NCBI GenBank assembly: GCA_950106755.1
Contig: OX467084.1
Span: 5,952,001-6,016,000 of the forward strand
Direction of reading: 5' to 3'
DNA length: 64,000 nt
Source: Climacium dendroides
Lineage: Eukaryota > Streptophyta > Bryopsida > Hypnales > Climaciaceae
Part shown: positions 44,181 through 55,256 of the stretch, one piece after another
Layout of the letters: each line of letters starts with the position of its first letter
Numbering within the stretch: position 1 is the stretch's first letter
Position numbers and translations under genes: made by a program
The notes under the pieces: model-generated
Told to the model about the DNA's origin: nothing
What the model saw: only the letters and a program-made list of their open reading frames with translations
The model's database searches: none

Positions 44181-47149
44181 AACATTTCGTACTTACTGCG
44201 AATGTAACTTCAAACCACATGCTATCCACTGTGCATTTCATTATGTCTAACTGGACGTGTGGGTGTTGTGGAAGCAATTGTAGGCGTCTTCTTTGATGTC
44301 AAAATGACTATAGATGCATGACATGACTTTATGCCCAAGGTTGAATTTGCACATGATGCATGTCCTTCCTATGTAGTTAAAATGACTTATGTGTTTACTT
44401 GGTTTAGGTTCATTTTTGGGCTATTGAAGTCGTACATTTTGCGCACGTTCAACAAACTTCATTAGGATAAAATTCCACCCTATTCATATGATGTCACTTG
44501 CAGCACCAAGCAAGACAAACTTTGCCACAAAATGCACGTTCACGATGCAACGGGGCTACTTGGAAGACATGAACATGCTGATGGCTTTGTATTTCTCAGA
44601 CGTCTTACATGACATCAAAATGCTGGCACAGCAAACACATGTCAGTGATGTGAACACCCTATGTTTCCTCTTCAGATGCAATGTCATCGTTAAGTACGGC
44701 AACATACTCTCTACCATTGTCTACTGGTTGGCGCACCGGGTCCACGACTTGTTGCAGTGGTTGTAGGCCATTGAAGTCCCTACATTCACCAACTGCACCA
44801 TGTTCGGGGTTGTCGTAAGAGGGTGCAATGACCCACGTCTATCCCTCACCTCTGTTTGGCAAACTACTTTCCAACCAGGCCGATGTAGATCGTCGGAGAA
44901 GTACACCTGTTGGCAATGCAATGGAAAAGCAAATGAATCAGCGTAGACTGTTCCATCCAAATGGTTGAAGTTTGCCAACGTGAAGTCGTACTTATCCTGT
45001 TGTACGCTGGGAGCTCGACTACCCTGCGTGCTGTTCACCCAATCACACAACAACACTGTGACACAATGATTTCGATAATCCAATACCAAAATCTCTTCAA
45101 TGTACCCTACATATTCATGTGTGGTTTTCATTGGCCTCCCATTTTGCATACCCCAACGAAGTTGGCGTGTGAAACTCGCTACCACTCCAGAGTCACGGGT
45201 AACAAGCCCACGTTTGGAGCTTCGGACACGGAGGTGCATACCATGACAATACATTTGACGGTGGGATGTTGCCTTCCACTCTGGAAGCTACGCATAATGT
45301 CTGGTGTCTTCATCCACTGGACGTCCAGAATGATCAGCCTCCCTCACCGTTGACGTCAGCCACTACGCGAAGGATGGAAACTCATTTAGTTCAACTGGAT
45401 AACGGACCGCTCTTCCTAGATTTGAGCGCCGCCACGCAACTCGAAAAGCTTCCCAATCCTCCCATCTTCGAGACTTTGTCGTAGTGTAGTCCCTGCATTA
45501 TGCTCAACAATAATGAAATTAGAACAATGGATTGAACATATGAACTTATGTAGGTGGGGGGCATGCACAATGTGCATGGCATTTCTAAGAAGATGTTGAA
45601 GATTTCAAGTGCTCCTTAATAACTATCATGTGTTGAAGACATTCTCTTCTACTGAGGCGTGCATACTAGTGCCAACATAAACATCAATGCGTCTTCCCAT
45701 ATGACATCATGTAACGGGGCAGCGTTGGCTTCGATGTCTACTAAGTTAGAGTGTATACAAGACAACGTGATGTCCGCAGTGGCACTAGAAAGCAGTGCAT
45801 GTTACTTACTCTCACCAAGATTCCAAGCACGGAGCATTGTCTATTACAAACGCATGTGCATATGAACGCAAAGCGTCGGATAATACCCTCTCTTTTGGTT
45901 TCCTGCTACGTATCACCTCGTTATTCATGATGGAATCTTCGTCTACATCCCAGACACGCTCACCAGTTCCCTAGAACTCTCTCATGTATTCCGTGCAAAA
46001 GCCAAGTGTGTCTTCAATGCGATATCCCTCTGCTATGCTTCCTTCTAGATGAACCAAAGTTCGCACATAATCCTTCAAAGTCTTCATGTATCACTCAATG
46101 GAGTACATCCACCTACAATGCACTAGGCCACATACAAACAATTGTTCAACAAGGTGCACTGGCAAATGGGTCATTATGTTCAAAAATGTCGTGGGGAACT
46201 CTTTCTCTATGAGACAAGTTGCCATAATAACATCTTGCATGAAGACATTTTTGTTAGCCTCCTTGACCTCCTTCTCACAAAGTCTTTGGAAAACCTTGCT
46301 CATTTTTATAATAGCCAAGCGCACATTCTCATCCAAGATGTTCCAGACAGCCACCGGTAGAATCTACACACGAAAAACATCTTCATCAGTCACCTTTCCA
46401 TTGCTAAATATCTAACACAATTCTCTGTAACGTGCATGAGGGTCACCCCAACATTAGTTTCGGACATCCATTGCAACGTTCCTATGCTGAATATTGGTGA
46501 CTACCAGAAAACGCATCAATGCCACAGAAAACACTATCATGTCGAAGACGACATCTTCCCATGCACTGTCATACACATACGACTGTCTTTGACGACGTCA
46601 CCAAAGACATATGATGTCCACAATGGTTATGGAACAGTGACAATCTTTGAACTCCATTTCTTCCTTGGATAAGTTCTACAAACCTCTGTGTCACGTTCCA
46701 TGACATGCTCACATGTTGCATGAGAATGTGATAATTGTGAGTCTTCATGTACTGTAACATTCCATTCTGTAGACGTTTATGAATTGCACCAATATAGTTT
46801 GTTGGGGTACGGATATTTGATACTATATCCACGAACTCCTTGCGCTCGTCTACTGTCATTGCATACGGCGCATTTGGCATGTAGAAATCATCTTGGCATC
46901 TTCGTGGATCTTGAAGCCAAATTTCTTCATGTATTCCAAGTTGTTGTGCATCAATGCGACTGCCAGGGCTATCGTTCATAGCAAGAAGCGTCTTCACCAT
47001 GTTCCCCATAAATTTTTCTCGCAATGCATGACATCCATAATGTGTCGGATCAACAGATACTGCAAAAAACAACACACATATATCATGAGTAAGCTACCCC
47101 ATCCGGAATAATATGTATCGTCACTTTCGGTGTTATTCGTTTAGGAAAT

Positions 47150-50100
47150 TGTCGCAACTTACACAGGGTAAGTGAAATTCCCTATTATGCTTACAAAAAC
47201 CTCTTTAAAGCATAACAAAGTGACTAAAGATTGAACCCAAGAGACTCTGTGAAGTGTTTCGTGTTACTAGGTGGTTTGAGGAAAATTCTCAATTCAAATA
47301 CTCTTCTTTTTCACTGTCTATCCTTTTCCCCAAATACCGGACAATTCCTTTCTATTTCTATAGGCTGATCCGGTCCATGCTAATACTGATCCAAATCAAA
47401 ATCAATTTACACAACCAACAAGAACCCAACCGGAACTCACACTTCCGATCGGATCTTTATCACTTCATCTGAGGAACTTATTTTCCTCGGTTTCTATTCC
47501 GGTTTCGCTTAACCTCTGTTGGTACTTCAGAAGGGTCTGCCACTTGTTCTCAGAGAGGTAGGCCCTCCTCTCCTTCTGGTCTTTATAGTGACGGAAGATT
47601 CACTCAGTTAATCTATCCTTCTATATTAACAGGATCCGGTTTGATCTTTCACAGCAAACTAGGAACGTTCCCAGTCTGTAGGTCATACAAAAATCCCTCG
47701 TACGATCCTCACCAACTACAACGACCTTACTGTCTCTTCAGATCCGTGCAAAACTAAGGTGGCTGCAAGAGCATCCGCCCGTGCCAGTATAATCTAGAGT
47801 TCTTCTGTTTACTTCTTCAGATGGCGAGACCTCTCAAGTGTTCGGAGACTAATCCAGACATCCCATCTAGTAGCTCTAGTGTAGTTTGAGAATCCTCTCT
47901 CTTACTACCTAGCCTAGCACTGGCTATCTCACTCGGAATAATAAACTCTAAACCTACTGAGGTGTCTTGACTCACTCCCAACACTTACAACCTATCCACA
48001 TACACATGCAATCACAAGAAGACACCAAGGGGAGAAGTTCCTCTCACAATCTGCTCATCTATACTCAATCTCTCCCTCCCTCATCCGACCAATATTTGGG
48101 AAGACAAGGAAAACAATAGAAAATAAAAAAGAGACAGTATATGCAAGAAGAAGAACTCCTCGTCTCAATCTTGAGACTCAAATTATATACAAAATTTACA
48201 CAAAAGCGTTCTCGGAAATCCGGCATTGATCCGGTCGAGATTTTTGGATCTGAATTTTTCCTATCTTTCCGGGATAAGGTTTGGTCTAACAAAATTTCCT
48301 AACTCTAAACTCCTAACTACCTACTCATCCTAAGGGGGTCCACCACTATTTGGAGTAGCTATAGGGGAGAGTTCACTCAAATTTCTACTCTTATCCCCTC
48401 CTTCCGGAACTCATTCCGGTTCTACAGGGGAAGTCACCCCTGTCATCGCCCGCGGAGCCACTAAAGTGGAAGTTCTTCCTCCCTCTTTCTCCTTTGAGAT
48501 TGGGGTTTCAAACTTCCCATCCAAGATTTCCACCTCATCGAACTCCTCCGGGATTGAAATCCCGGATAGAGAGACCAACACGCTCTGGAATTTCCGGATG
48601 TTGTCCTCCAACCCTTTACCGTCCTTTCGGAATTCCTTCATGGTCTCCTCCACCTCCCCGGCAAAGTCAGCTAGGATGCGAGCAATGCGGGTACTAGAAG
48701 GTTTCTAGTCCTTGTGCATTCCTTCATCAAAGAGCTTGGCCTTTGCCATCACGTCACCCTATGTCTCTACTACTGCTGTCATCCGGTCGATTGCCGCCCT
48801 GGTTTCCGCTTGCAGGGACATTGCAGCCTTCACCTAATCGTGACTAGCATCCAAGTCCTTCCGGAAGTTTTGGATCTCCCCTCGCAACCGGATCACCTAC
48901 TCATCCATCTCCCACTGGTTAATGTTCTGCTTCAGCAATCTTTCTTCTAATTCCCGAATGTCGTCAGGGTTGCTGATGCAGTTTGCCACGGCTTCCGGTA
49001 GCGCACTAGTTGGAGTACTTACCACCAAGTCCACCACTTCATGAAGCGTAGTGGTCTTGATCTCCCAATCCATTCTCACTGCACTGAGAATCCGGATTAG
49101 GTCGTTATACGGACTTGTCAAGTCCGTCATCTGAGACACTGGAGTAGGTCTCTACTTGACCACCTCCACTTGCTCCTGCTTTTTCGGAACGACTAGCTCC
49201 ACTCTTTCCACCAGTTCCGGTCCTTTGTCCCTGCGGGGCACTGAAGGAGAGCCCCTCAAACTGGGCGTCCGCTTGGTTCTCCTTCGGTTGAGAGGGGCTT
49301 CCTCTTCCTCCTCTTCTTCTTCCCATGCCCTCTTCTTAGGGTTTTCACCCTCCAGTTCTGTCTCGGATTCTTCATCCGATCCTCTGCATGTCCAGAGAGC
49401 CATCTGAGTTCTCCATTCCTTGTTCTCCTCCGAAGTCAGGAGACTCTGGTCCTTGTACAGGTGGAAAAGGTAGGGGCATACTGGAGTAGCCCTACTCTTC
49501 CCCTCATTTGAGACTAGGACATTCACTAGTGTGTGAATGTAGCCTGCCCAATCCATCCTCTTCTCCCCACTCAGGGTTCCAAAGATAGCATTCCCAATCG
49601 TGGAGGTCACTTGGGTAGGTTTTTCCGGATGTAAGATGGGTACTAAAAATTCGAGCAACCGCCGGTGTCGCGCGTTGACACAATCTTCAATAGCGAATCC
49701 GTCCTTGGAATTGGCTTCTCCTTTGAACTTTCCGCGCACGAAGTTTCCTTTCCGGCTGGCCTGAGCTGTACCGCCTTCCTCAAAGTTGTAAACTCTCCTC
49801 CAAATCTCCCGCGTCCACATGGGCAGAGCTGGTCGAAGGGAGTTATCAAACTGGTTAGGAGCTCCTTTTATGAGCTCCCTAACTATGGCTTCACTCTAGA
49901 AGCCCTAGGGTTTTTCAAAGAAACCCGTGCATCCCATGGCGGAGAGATCTTCCATTAACTCCGCTCTCTCCCACTCGTTACTGGGCTCTAAAGGCGCCAC
50001 CTTTCTCACCCTTATTTCTATTTTGTGTGCACTCGTCTGGCCCTGATTTCTACCGCGCTTTAATTGCGGCATCCGTCTCCTCTCCAAATCACTACCTCAC

Positions 50101-50706
50101 TTCTCTCCTGGCCGCACGCTCCGTTTCTTCACAATACACTTCTCGACCTCAACCGAGCTATCTCCTGTGCCAATCTTCACGCAGATTCTCGTAGCGCTCA
50201 CTCGTCCTCAATCAGCCGCTTGCAATCAACTCTTCTCCTTACTTAGCGCAAAGGACCCTCAATCACTCGCATAGAAGAAACAGATTTACAAAAGCCTACA
50301 CACTCACAGACACCTTCTCTCTTACAGAACCCAGAAACTCACAACACACTTGCGCACTCTCACAGATAGAAATCACTGTGAGCATGGCAGATATGCGGGC
50401 GCTCCCAAGTGCAAATGATAGCCCAAGCCCTAAAGCAGTCTTCTTTGTACCCTGAAAAACCTAATCATTACTTTTTTCCGATTTTTCGGGCGCAGATCCT
50501 GGATCTGTTCCTCCGGTCATGGGTCTAGACTGGATTCGTTTCCGATATCCGTTCCACTCTATATTCTGGTTCATTCAAGGCTTACTTCTATAGTCTTCCT
50601 AACTTTTAGTTTTTCCTTTCTTTTTGTATCAATCCGGGTATATTTTTCTAGATTGTGTGTTTCAAAACACGATAGAGAGAAAAAATCAAAAAGTTAGGTT
50701 GCGACA
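47150..50706 (-). mobile_element. TGT...ACA element, copy 1 (5-bp TSD GAAAT)
   Basis: Length 3557 bp. The plus-strand ends are TGTCGCAACTTACACAGG and ...AAGTTAGGTTGCGACA, so the tips are inverted repeats (TGTCGCAAC). GAAAT occurs on both sides (47145-47149 and 50707-50711). There are no internal LTRs and no reverse transcriptase, integrase or transposase. The only gene is the coiled-coil ORF on the minus strand. It lies in the intron of the CACTA transposase. Its 3' end resembles those of copies 2 and 3 (GGTTCAATC...AGTCACTTTG here; GGAACGATA...TCG.GTCA there). TG...CA tips with a 5-bp duplication are the mark of LTR-type integrase, hence my reading as a solo long LTR carrying an ORF. Confidence 0.88.
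48411..50072 (-). pseudogene. Element ORF, copy 1: unrecognised coiled-coil protein with seven in-frame TAG
   Basis: From the ATG at 50072 (MPQLKRGRNQGQTSAH) a single frame of 554 codons runs to a TGA at 48411-48413. Seven in-frame stops, all TAG, lie at 49905-49907, 49896-49898, 49152-49154, 48897-48899, 48834-48836, 48759-48761 and 48705-48707; no frameshift is needed. The N-terminal domain shares with copies 2 and 3 the motifs EDL-x2-MGC-x-GF, GKFKGEANSKDGFAI, RHRRLLEFLVPILHPEKPT, NAIFGTLSG and YLFHLY. An acidic/arginine-rich linker (EEEEEEEAPLNRRRTKR) follows, then helical coiled-coil sequence with AKAKLFDEGM. I know no family that fits. The nearest idea is a Gag-like or plant transposon structural protein. 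Confidence 0.8.
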
Positions 50707-52781
50707 GAAATGTACAAAGACATTTAGCCTTCACTTTGTGTTCACATCTACGACTAAAGGGATATGTAACGCAGCATGAGATGTTCGCATTGCACAATTG
50801 AATAGACGGCCACTGTCTACAACTATTGCAATCCCTGCTCTGGGATGTTTGCTATGACATCTACTTAGACGTCAACGCTCCACTACTATGACAAAGAACA
50901 TCTGATGTATGTACCACGCAGACATTGGATACTAACAAAGTATCAAATTCAGGTTAGATCACTTTGCACCTTCCAATAGGGCAACTCAAACAAAGCACTC
51001 AACCGCTTCACCCCTGTGAAATGCACCGGGTCATCCTTTCCATCTTCTTTTCCACCAAGATCTAAAAATGCTTGCCGCCACGCAGCATATCAGATAACAT
51101 CGTCAACGGTCATGGTCTTCGGCCTGAAGTGACGCTCTGCTTTGCCATTGAAGTGACGGTTTCGACAATAAGGATGGTGTCAACTTAGGTACCTTCGTAT
51201 TCCACCATATACAATCTTTGACCCTCTGGTACTTCGATCCGCCCTCACATCGCTGGTTCTCGCAAGTCTAGAATCTATCTCGGGACCACAATCTGGGCAT
51301 CTTTTATATCCCTTGCAAGACAAGCCAGAAATGAGAGCATATGCTGGAAAATCTGATATGGTCCACATTAGTAAGCCACGCATGATAAAGTGACGAGCAC
51401 CTTCGGGCTGTGAGAAATTTTGAGCTACCACACCTTCCCACAATGCATGTAGCTCCTTCAACAGTGGGCGCAAAAACACATCCATGTTCATGGAAGTTGG
51501 GGAGTGCTTCCCAGAAATGAGAAGGTTGAGGGAGATGAAGAATTTTTTCGTCACAAACCATGGCTCAAAGTTGTAAATCAAAATGAGCACCGACCATGTT
51601 GACCAATTTGTGTTGCTCAGCTTGAAGGGATTGACACCATACAGTGCTAGTGCCAGACGCAAGTTCCTGTCGTCAGCACCAAAGTTGTCAAAGGCGACGT
51701 CCCCGCTGACATGCTTCCAAGCAGGGCTATCCACCACTGACCGCATGACGCCGTTGTTGCTGGCATGCTTCATCCAACCTGTTAGCATCTGAGCGATCTC
51801 CGAAGACCTAAACATGCATTTCAGTCTTGGTATCAAGGGGAAGTGTCAAACGAGCCTTGTTGCTACTGAGTGCGTGCCCTCCACCTACCTTGGTTTCGAG
51901 CACTTTGGGCATGTACTTAGATCTTCATGCTCGTCTTCGAATAGCACACATCCACTTGGTCATGCATGGATGTTGTTGTACTCTAAGCCCAACTTCCTAA
52001 TCATTTTCCTTGCCTCATAATGACTAGTAGGAAGCTTGTTGTTCTTTGGAAGCAAATCTGATGACAAATACTGTAGAAGCTCACTAGTGAAATGGTTACT
52101 CACACGGAAGACCATGCACATATTCATAATGATGATTGTTGCTGACAAAATACTTGATGATGCCCCCTCATACAGTACTATTGTTGCATACTCATATAAA
52201 CGCTGCATGTCTTCAACGGTGTTGCCGTCAGCGTCTGCTTCAGTGCCTGACGCTCCCTCAGATGCCAAGGTGCCCGAATGCAATGCATCGCCACTATCAA
52301 AGGCCTCCAGGACTTGCCTTTGGACGTCGTGTTGTACATCCAGAGGAGCGTCGTTGTCATCTATAGTGTCGCTGACATCAATGTCCCCAAATTCTTGTCC
52401 TCCATTTACATCTTGAAACTCAATGTCATCATCTACAATGTCCGCATCATTGTCGATGATGTCATCATCATAAATAAGATCTTCCACCCACATGTCACAA
52501 GGAAGGTATTCATTGGATGGGTCCCCCCAAATCATTGACTTCGTCAAGAAAGCATCCCGTCCCACCTCTACATGATGCTTTCGAATCACATGAATAGCCC
52601 GACGTGTTCCTCCATGACAATTTTGGCATGGGCATGGAAACCTCATCAAATTCAACTCCGTTGCCACCCTCAACTCGGTTTGTAGAATGAGGTCATCTAT
52701 AGGAATGTGGCAAAGGACACGGCCGTCTGCATTGATGCAGACTCTTACAACACGACGTCCATGCCTGCCCTCCATGTCCAT

Positions 52782-53633
52782 CACAGACGTCAACACCTAC
52801 TGTGATTGGCAAATTGGGGTTCAACAACCTAATTCTCAATCGTAATTCTGAAATTCTGAACGTCTAAATGTTTCTGTAAACATATGTTTGTCATTGTAGA
52901 TGTCTAAAAAGACACCGTCATGTCCACTAAGACGCATTTATGTCTACAGGAATACCACAATGTCACCCATTAGCTTCTACATGACATGAACGCGCTTGGA
53001 TAGAAGAAAAAAATGTATGTGCTACGTGTGCTACGTTTGACATTGTGTGCTACGTCTAACATCTAGTGCTACGCCTAACATCCTAGAAGACACTGAAAAT
53101 TTCTACGAGTTTCTTCATGTGGACATTGACATGTTCTGTGTGACGTTAAGCTCTGCACAGGCATGCTAAAAAAACATTGGGCTAGGCTAAGAAACACTAG
53201 ATCCCATGCACTATATGTCTTCTAGTGTTTTGCAGTCACCGGTTTCCATGGCTAAAGAGGGCAGCAAGCTTCGCACTTCAAAATTGTAGTCCATTATAGG
53301 CACTACTTTCATACAAGAATCCAATTTAGCATTAGGGCGGGTTCCCCCTTCTTGTCCATTTCAAATTGGCAAAGAACGCATCGTTTATGACATCAAGTCA
53401 GACAAGATGATGTCTGAGTTGATGTCTCGATGTCAATTCTGGTGTCTGCAGAAGCATACGAATGTCAAGTTCCAACCTAAGTGCATTTTTCAAAAGTACA
53501 CTATGACCAACGTCCCACGTAGGGCTGTCGCTCTGTGATGGGACTTAGACAAACCCTAAGTCTACCTTCGGCCTTTCTCTTCGTCCAGCACCTCTTCCAA
53601 TTCTTTCTTCACTAAGATTTGATTTTGGATAGT
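52782..53633. promoter_or_regulatory. Divergent promoter region of the CACTA element
   Basis: It separates the minus-strand transposase start (52781) from the plus-strand second gene (ATG 53634). It contains repeated GATGTC/GACGTC/TGTCTA words and the repeated phrase GTGCTACGT, CTACGTCTAACAT (about 53016-53085). Promoter use is inferred from gene orientation only; no TATA box is assigned. Confidence 0.4.
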
Positions 53634-53973
53634 ATGGCTCTTCCTATCTCACTCCAAACTTCTAGTACACATTCACTTGGAGTAGAAGTTGTAGCACAAC
53701 AGGGAGTGGAGGATTTTCAAGTCCATCAAGCACGTGCTAGCATGTTTCAGCACTTTGTGGACGACATTGTTGTTGTTGCACTCACCTCAGGGATGGACAA
53801 AGTAGGAGCTGGAGTAGACGGCAGCCCTCGTTGCAGCAGTCGCCTAAACAAGAACAAGCAACGTATAAACGACTTGGCACATTCAACGCATGAAGTTGCA
53901 AAATTGGACAAGGTAAGACATTTCTCTTGCACCACATCTTTGCAATTTCTCTTGCACCACATCTTAACAATGG

Positions 53974-54130
53974 CAACCTCTTGCTCCTCCTCCCTCCTCC
54001 TCTCCCTCCTCCTCTCCCCTCTCTTCTCCCCTCCTCTGCCCTCCCCCTCCCCTCTCCCTCCCCCTCCCCCCTCTCCTTGCTCTGCCCCGCCCCGCCCTGC
54101 CCTGCAGCTCCCCGCTCCCGCGGCCCCCTG
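53974..54130. repeat. Polypyrimidine CTCC tract grading into C-rich sequence
   Basis: About 130 bases are almost purely C/T in CTCCTC and CCCCTCC units, then GC-rich. It lies in the presumed first intron of the second CACTA gene. The long purine/pyrimidine strand asymmetry could form triplex DNA. Open frames here encode only Ser/Leu/Pro runs. Confidence 0.8.
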
Positions 54131-54469
54131 CCCCCGCGGCCCCTTGCCCTCGCGGCAGGGGCTCCCGCAGCTCCCCACGGTCGCAGCTCCCCTCCCCGCA
54201 GCTAATTTTCGGAATTAAACTTGCATTCATTGCATTGTATTGGCAGCGACATTTTTCATCCATTTTTTTCATCTATAACACACTAGGGCTTGAACTGGTG
54301 TCTCTGTGAACATTACTACAAGCTTCTGTAAGTCTCATGCATGAAATTGGAATTCCCTTGTGTTTTGTTGATGCAAGTTTTTGGTTGAAGGAATACTCGA
54401 TGGAGGAGGAGCGTGCGGAGGCAGAGCGTGGAAGCGGACGTGGAGGAGCGAAGGACTCCTACGCCCAAA

Positions 54470-54630
54470 TAGGGAACCCCGGCGCCCAAGCGGGGAACCC
54501 CAGCGCAAGGGCGAGGAGCCCCTGCGTTGCGGCGGGAGCCCCCGACGCCGCTGCGGGGAGCCCCCAAGCAGCAGCGGGGAACCCCTAGCAGGGAGCCCCA
54601 GTAGCGAGGAGCCCCTTCGCGGGGGGAGCT
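54470..54630. repeat. GC-rich minisatellite built on GGGGAACCCC / GGGGAGCCCC
   Basis: Nine or so copies of a self-complementary 10-mer (GGAACCCC, GGGGAGCCCC, GAGGAGCCCC) are spaced 15-25 bp apart with GCGGCG/CAGCAG spacers. All three plus-strand frames stay open across part of it because of composition, so I do not call a gene. It is the most GC-rich stretch in the window. Confidence 0.75.
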
Positions 54631-55256
54631 GCCCCGTATGGGGGAAGACCCTCCGCAGTTCGGAGTCGCGGCAATACCCAGGTGAGAGCCACATTTTTGT
54701 TTTTTGTTTTTGTTTTAATTTTGTTTTGTTTTGATTTGGTGTAAATTTATCATCCTAAACCTTGCATCTCCTTTCTTACACTCCACCACCTTGGTTTTCA
54801 TTTGTAGGTGTGATCCTTGTTTTGGTTTGTGAGAGTGGCATGACAAGTTCCTTCATGAGATAGTTTGGTTTCAGTGCGATTTTCTTGAGCCATGAATCAA
54901 CTTGGATTCAAATTCAGCAAGTTTGTAGGTCCAGCCGTCCATTCATGTTTCACCTACTGCAATGGAGGATCTACATTGCTTGCAGGCACCAGTTGTTAAA
55001 TTTTGAAGGGTCTTTGATGTTATTTCCATTGTGTAAAGTGAAGTACTCATTTGCTTCCTCAAACCTTCTAGTGTCAACGAGGACTTTCACATGCTCCTGT
55101 GAATGTCAAAGTAGACATCAATGTGTCTAGTTGGCCAAATTTTTATTTTTTTTTATTTTTGTGCATGTAGGTGGATGATCATCCATGGTGGCATGCTAGT
55201 GTTCTTCTAGCCCCCCGTGTGTCAAAACTGATGTCACAAAGAGCTCCAGGCGTCAT

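Larger units (their letters stand above)
44721..52781 (-). pseudogene. CACTA transposase (tnp2/TNPD type), decayed
   Basis: The gene starts at the ATG at 52781 (MDMEGRHGRRVVRV). It has the CPCQNCHGG zinc-binding start and the conserved HVIRKHHVEVGRDAF region, then an acidic stretch. One frame continues through the transposase-21 core (SEIAQMLTGWMKHASNNGVM, GLSCKGYKRCPDC) to about 50950. It is broken by TGA at 51960-51962, TAG and TGA between there and 51840, and TGA at 51180-51182 just before HHPYCRNRHFNGKAE. An intron then holds the nested element 47150-50706. The next exon begins at 47059 after TTTTTTGCAG with YLLIRHIMDVMHCEKNL, but changes frame within about 20 codons. It continues through the DUF4218-like parts (MQYMKTHNYHILMQHV-type; EKEFPTTFLNIMTHLPVHLV, 46091-46354) to the DUF4216-like C-terminus (44721-45254; CDWVNSTQG, DKYDFTLANFNHL, HRPGWKVVCQTEVRD). 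It is non-functional. Confidence 0.88.

Noticed and set aside
48411..50072. Programmed UAG readthrough as the main explanation of the TAG codons
   Set aside because: The bases after the TAGs vary (GGC, AGT, AGA, GTG, GGT, AAA) and do not fit the known CARYYA readthrough context. Other dead genes in the window also favour TAG. Methylation decay is simpler, though not proven.
53747..54272. Gly/Arg/Glu-rich minus-strand ORFs opposite the second CACTA gene
   Set aside because: They are the complement of the CTCC tract and stay open only because of composition.
54335..54734. Pro/Gly/Arg-rich ORFs over the GC minisatellite on both strands
   Set aside because: Several frames are open at once, which is expected for a short GC-rich repeat; no domain or splice support.
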